From contig NC_056756.1 of assembly GCF_018687715.1 (NCBI RefSeq), forward strand, positions 40,272,480 through 40,336,479: a stretch of 64,000 nucleotides of DNA, in the 5' to 3' direction. This stretch comes from Carya illinoinensis (taxonomy: Eukaryota > Streptophyta > Magnoliopsida > Fagales > Juglandaceae). The notes below the pieces were generated by a model. It did no database searches. It was not told the origin of the DNA and saw only the letters and a program-made list of their open reading frames with translations. Position 1 is the first letter of the stretch, and every line of letters begins with the position of its first letter. Of this stretch, positions 59,061 to 64,000 are shown in pieces. Made by a program: the position numbers and the translations under genes.

Positions 59061-61030
59061 TTCCCCTCTTTCATTCATTTCATTCATTCATTTCAATCCA
59101 TTCATTACATATATACCCAAAATCTTTTATCAATATGAAAAACTCAGTTTCCATCCTTAACACATGAAAATGCATGAACATAATGATGAATGTTATGACA
59201 CCAAACATAACATATAAAAACCCAAACATAATCCAACTCCACAAACAATCGCATCCTCAAATCCGACACAACCTCTATACTCCTCAGATCAAGGTTCGAC
59301 ATAACCAAACAAACTGCAAAAAAATATGTTAGCGTAAAAATATATTTAAATCTCATAAAGTTCTTTAGAAAATTACTTACATTGATGAAATATAATTTTT
59401 GGAGGAAGAACTAAACAATATTTTTTGAAACAAGCTGTGGGTCTTAAAATGCCAAATTCTGAATGGGAACAAATGAAGACTTGGGCTAGCTATGGAAGAG
59501 CTTAAGGATGTTGGTGAAGCAAATGGTAGTGATTGTTGGCTATAGGTGGCGGCAGTTGGAGGCCAAAATAGAAAAATTAGAAATGGAGATAGAGGGGCTT
59601 CAAAGAGGATGGATCGGAGCTAGGATGGATGGGTTAGATAGCTGGAGGGTCATCGGTGATGTGATGAAAGGATGGCTACAAATGGTGGAGGCACAGCAGT
59701 GTGGGAGCTCAAGGAAGTTGTGCTTGGGGGAGAACGGCGGCATGGGGTGGGCTGAAATTGAAGGGGAGTGGTCGTTGGCCGATGGGGAGGAGAATGGGAG
59801 GGGCAGTGACATCAAATGAAGGTACACTGGTGGGGAGAAAAAACGAACGGGAGAGAAATGAGGGACGTCATGCACGAGAGAGCAAGGGGAAAGAAAGGAA
59901 TGAGGAAAAAAGAAAGAAGGATAAAAAGAAAAAAGGGAAAAGAAAAACGAGGAAAAGATATGAGGTTCAGTCATTTCAACTTGGGTCTTAAAAATGATCT
60001 AATGAAAAAATTTCATTAGGCAAGTTAAATAAAATAATTTAAACGCAGTGACTAAATAAAATAAAATAATAAAATCCAAAAATAAAATAATAAAATAATT
60101 TAAATTAAAAAGTAATTTAAATAATGAACAATATTTAATAACAAAAAAAAACACTTTAAATTAAATTTCATAGTTAGAATAATTCTTCAAATTAATTAGA
60201 GATTAAAATTAACTCTTTATTTCATCCTATTATCTTGTTTTCTAAATCTTATATTAAAATCATAATATTTACAAGTCTAACGTATAAAGATACTACTTAT
60301 TATGAGATGTATTATATTCATAAAAATGATAAAAATACTTATAATTTTTTTTATATAAGTTGGTATGGCAAATGGTGACAGTGGATATTCCATGATCCAA
60401 GTTGTGTCCACTTGGGTGAGGAACTTATTATTAACTCCTCACCACTAGGAGTTTAGGAGTTAATTAACTCTCCATCACTACCACTTAACTTTAGAGAAGT
60501 TTATTAACCTTCAATAAGAAAGTTTTTTAAATAAGAGTTTTACGTACGTTAAAATGAGAAGAGTGAAAAAGTGAACGTACAAAAAGAAAAGTTCTCATCT
60601 CTTCTTACAATGTTTTAGACCAACCATCTAAATCTCTCGAGCTTGAAGTATATAACTTTTTAGAAAACTCTAGTAGCCTCCTAAGTGACGTAGATATGCA
60701 AATAACAAAATGACGTAGGCTATAAAATGAGTAAAGATCCGAGTATGTGAGAATTCTGCTTCTTAAGGTAATTCGAATTAACCTTATTTACAACAAATAA
60801 TAGCATAATTTCACATCAACGGTGTATTTAGTGTGTATTTTAATATTGAGTGCTACTACAGGGAAGTCTGCATGAATCGCATGAATAGTGCCGTGGATAA
60901 GTAAAGAAAGAACAAAATAAAAAATAAAATAAAACAAGGAAAAGTAAAACGTAACATTCTTTATGATTGCATTTCTCCCTATAGCTCTTTCATCTTTCTC
61001 TCTAGGTTATGAAAATAAATAAAAGTAAAA
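59061..61030. other. Non-coding region
   Basis: Mixed sequence with G/A-rich stretches (59500-59960) that give low-complexity ORFs, then AT-rich DNA. No feature recognised. Confidence 0.45.
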
Positions 61031-61330
61031 TATATATATTTGCAATCGTGAGTGTGCAAATGTCATGTAATCATTTTAAAAAAAAGTAAATAAATAAAAT
61101 ACTTATATAAAAAAATTAATATTTTAATAATATACCTCACTTTTTTTCAAATTTCAAAGCGACTATACGGTATTTGCATACTTCACAACTGTATTAGCAT
61201 TACTCATTATTATAATATTATTTTTTAATATTATTATTGTTTTAGAATTTAAAAAAGTTGAATTGTTTATTATATTTTGTGTAAAAATTTAATAAAATTG
61301 TAATGATAAGATGAGATAGATTAAGAGTGT
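61031..61330. mobile_element. MITE family A copy 3 followed by a family B fragment
   Basis: 61031-61206 matches family A (tttgcaatcgtgagtgtgc ... gtcatgtaatcattttaaaa ... ctcactttttttcaaattt ... ttcacaactgtattagcatt). Immediately after, 61199-61330 matches the right two-thirds of family B (tattattttttaatattatt, tgaattgtttattatatttt, aaattgtaatgataagatg). Confidence 0.6.
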
Positions 61331-61666
61331 TTATCAATTCAAATGACCTATTTATCTTTATTTGTATGTATACTTAGTTATTTTTAACTAAAATGATATC
61401 ATCCATTTTATCTTCATTTAGATGTGTATTATTTACACATTCTGAAACTTAAAAAATTTGAAAAGAAATATAGATGAGCAGTCATGATCAAAATTTAAAA
61501 ACACACGAGATTGTATCTTAAAAGGAGGGTAAACTAGACATTTCATAAGGTGTGCTATTTTGTGTTTTAAAAGTGTCATGCCTTCTAGCATTTTTCAATT
61601 AGAAAACACATGAGATTGTATCTTAAAATGAGGGTAAACTGGACATTTCAAAAGGTGTGCTATTTC

Positions 61667-62281
61667 TAGGGCTATACACCGATGGGTTCGGTGTCCGTTT
61701 CGGTGCCAAACCGAGACACCACTAACATTTGCCATAAATCTATTAAACCGGTCGAAACCAAAGGTTTGAAGAGAGAAAACCGATTATATCGGTCTCAATT
61801 TGCGTTGACGCGATAGTTGGTTTACCGTCGACGTCTTCTGTGAAGGAGGAGAAACTGAGGAAGAATGATGAAGACTCGTGCCGTCGTCTGCCATGGATGA
61901 AGATGGAGGTTGCAGAGAGGAAGAACTAAAGAAGATGACGTGGGAAAGAAGAAGAGGGGTGGGGGGGTTATTAAAAGCCAAACGGCTCTGTTATATTATA
62001 TATATTTTTTTAACATTTATGCTTTAAACGACGCACTTTCACTTATTTAAGTGAAATAACACCGTTTTATATAGATATATTTCAAAAAATATATAAATAG
62101 ACCGGATCGGTCGGTTTAGCAGTTTTCAAGGGGTTCAAGCCGGTGCCGAACTACCGATGTCGGTTTTCCTTCAATTCCTCTTACCCACCGATCGGTTCTT
62201 TGTCGGTTTCGGCCGGTTCCGTACTCCGGCCGTCGGTCTGATCGGTTTATGGTCGATTTGGTCTGTTCCTGTACACCCATA
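61667..62281. mobile_element. Non-autonomous hAT element, complete
   Basis: 615 bp, starting tagggctatacaccgatggg and ending cctgtacacccata, flanked by a perfect 8-bp target duplication gctatttc (61659-61666 and 62282-62289). The subterminal zones are packed with accggt, ccgatcggt and cggttt words in both orientations. The small minus-strand reading frames inside look fortuitous. It sits inside one unit of a 105-bp tandem duplication. Confidence 0.88.
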
Positions 62282-62694
62282 GCTATTTCGTGTTTTAAAA
62301 GTGACGTGCCTTCTAGCATTTTTCTTTTATATTTTTATAGATCTTTAAATTTTGTATCAATTTCTGATTTTTTAGGCTTGGTGTTAATTGTTAAGTTGAC
62401 AATCCTCGATACATTAAAATACATCTTGTGCGTTATGTTTGTGCCTATAAAAATAATCATGCAATAAAATACAGTGCCAGCATTTCCTTTAAAAAATTGG
62501 ACTATAATTCAAGAATATAAATAGAATGATCTTCCATCAAAATCAATATTATTATTCTTTGTTGTAATTCGGCTTGTTTTCTTTCTTTTTGGGTAATCAG
62601 CCTAATTTTGAGGATTTTGTTTTTTGTTTTTTTTTTTTTGGGAGTTGAATTAATGAGAAATTAGCCTTTACCCTTTAGATATTGGGCAACTCCA

Positions 62695-62830
62695 GGCTTT
62701 CCCACGACGTTATAAAAGCCCATGGACTGGAATTTGCCCTAATTGGGCCTATATACCAGGGCCGAACAGTAAGACAGAACAGATTAGTCAGTGTTCATCC
62801 TTACTCGTCTGGTCGAGTGTGAGGTAAACA
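62695..62830 (+). promoter_or_regulatory. Promoter-like island
   Basis: In an AT-rich setting this 135-bp patch has a TATA-like ttataaaagccc (62711-62722), site-II/telo-like elements agcccatgg and attgggcctatata, and a possible leader ending gtgtgag|gtaaac (62819-62828). That layout is typical of plant housekeeping promoters on the plus strand, but no coding exon follows within the window. Confidence 0.3.
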
Positions 62831-62836
62831 AAAGAA

Positions 62837-62999
62837 ATGCTATTTGTAGTTATCAGTGTGTCAAGTATTTTTTCTTTTTAAAGAAAAGAGTAAAAACATG
62901 ATTCATATAAAAAAATTAATATTTTAATAATAAATTTTACTATTTTTTAAAAGAAATACACGACACTTACACCATCTATAACTGTATTTAATATTATTC
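62837..62999. mobile_element. MITE, family A, copy 4
   Basis: Left arm aatgctatttgtagttatca ... gtcaagtattttttcttttt, middle catgattcatataaaaaaa, right arm aaagaaatacacgacactta ... catctataactgtatttaat. The arms are imperfect inverses, as in the other three copies. Confidence 0.55.
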
Positions 63000-64000
63000 G
63001 ATAAACAATTCAAATTGATACTAAAAGCTATTATTTATAGAAAAAATCACCGTTGATATAGAAACTTTTCATATCAGTTATATTAAAAAAATGATTGACA
63101 TTTAAAAAAATTATAATGAGTCACACTGTAAGTAGCGTGTTAAGACACTGACTTATATGTAGCAAAACTCTTATTTATATAGAATAAGAAAGATTATGCT
63201 TCACCTTTAAATTGTTAACTTCGAAAAACTAAGAATAAAAGTAGAGTCAGAATTTGAATTTAAATTCACTACACTAATAACATGTCAAATCATCTATTGT
63301 TACTCAACTTGATTAGTCAAAATAACATACTAAATAATTACCCTAACAATGTTGGAAAGAAATAATTCAATAATTATTTCACATTTTATAATCGATAGTA
63401 CCATACAATGGCAAAACACTCAAACGGCCTCTTAGTTATAGATCAAAATTTTAACTTTTTACCATTAGTATTAGAGGTCCAAAGATTTGTTAAATATTCT
63501 AATAGGACTGAAACTTAATTTAAGAAGTGCATACGTTTCATGTCGTTTAGGTCCATTCTGACTTATTCTTAACGAGTAGGATATTACTATGACCATGTTC
63601 AACTAAGGAGGCGACTGCCCTCTACTACCATTTTTACATGCAAAAAGAAAAATAAAAAATAAAAATAAAAACGGATGGCACCATAGCTACCGCTTTCATA
63701 CCATTAATATAAAAGTGTGTTTTTTTTTTTTTGTTTTTCTTTTACATGTATTTTTTAAACACTTTTTAAATTTTTTTTTTAAAATTCATAATATCATTAA
63801 AAAATATTTCCTTAATCACGAAGTAAAAAAAAATAAAAATAAAAATTAACAGCGATAATTTCCAATGGGAGCTAAGAGCGGTGGGTTTAGCATTTTCCAA
63901 AAAACAAATCTACTTTTCTATGTCTACTCAAAGTAGATAACAATTTAAACTAGGGAAGCCCAAAATAAAAATAAAAAAATTAGAAGATGTTTTAAAAAAA
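63000..64000. other. AT-rich DNA to the window end
   Basis: No gene, named repeat or regulatory site recognised. Confidence 0.5.

Overview
The window reads as nuclear DNA of a eudicot plant. It is AT-rich, has spliced genes with plant-type GT-AG introns, and is full of plant transposons (L1-type LINEs, a Ty1/copia element, tRNA-derived SINEs, hAT, MULE-like and MITE elements). From memory, two of the MITE families resemble ones common in Fagales/Juglandaceae genomes; that placement is inference.

Layout. 1-700: piece of an LTR. 820-1440: two MITEs. 2402-3840 (minus): intact CDI-type nucleotide-diphospho-sugar glycosyltransferase gene with a 5'UTR intron. 3.9-9.4 kb: AT-rich intergenic DNA with MITEs. 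9419-39030 (minus): one complete gene for origin recognition complex subunit 3 (ORC3). I rebuilt it as 17 exons (2223 nt including the stop, 740 aa, every junction GT-AG and in phase). It spans 29.6 kb because three introns carry large transposons: an L1-type LINE (12741-18623), a Ty1/copia element (20292-25381) and a second, older LINE (about 28716-33340). All three lie antisense to ORC3. Smaller introns hold a SINE with clear target-site duplications, a LINE 3' fossil and hAT fragments. A perfect E2F-type site lies 63 bp upstream of the ORC3 start codon.

39.2-42.4 kb: a long inverted repeat upstream of ORC3, then a weak cluster of exon-like pieces on the minus strand. 42.1-44.1 kb (plus): a two-exon GRF-type zinc-finger membrane protein with a repeat-rich 5'UTR intron. 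45.3-46.1 kb: a non-autonomous hAT element with perfect 8-bp target duplications. 46.4-48.7 kb (minus): a FAR1/MULE transposase-type gene, uninterrupted except for three in-frame stop codons. 51.3-55.2 kb: an element of about 3.9 kb with 860-bp inverted terminal arms. 55.6-64 kb: no convincing gene; MITEs, a degenerate minisatellite, another complete hAT element nested in a 105-bp tandem duplication, and a promoter-like island near 62.75 kb.

The intact host genes are CDI, ORC3 and probably the GRF protein. No operon-like organisation, CRISPR array, rRNA or functional tRNA gene was seen.
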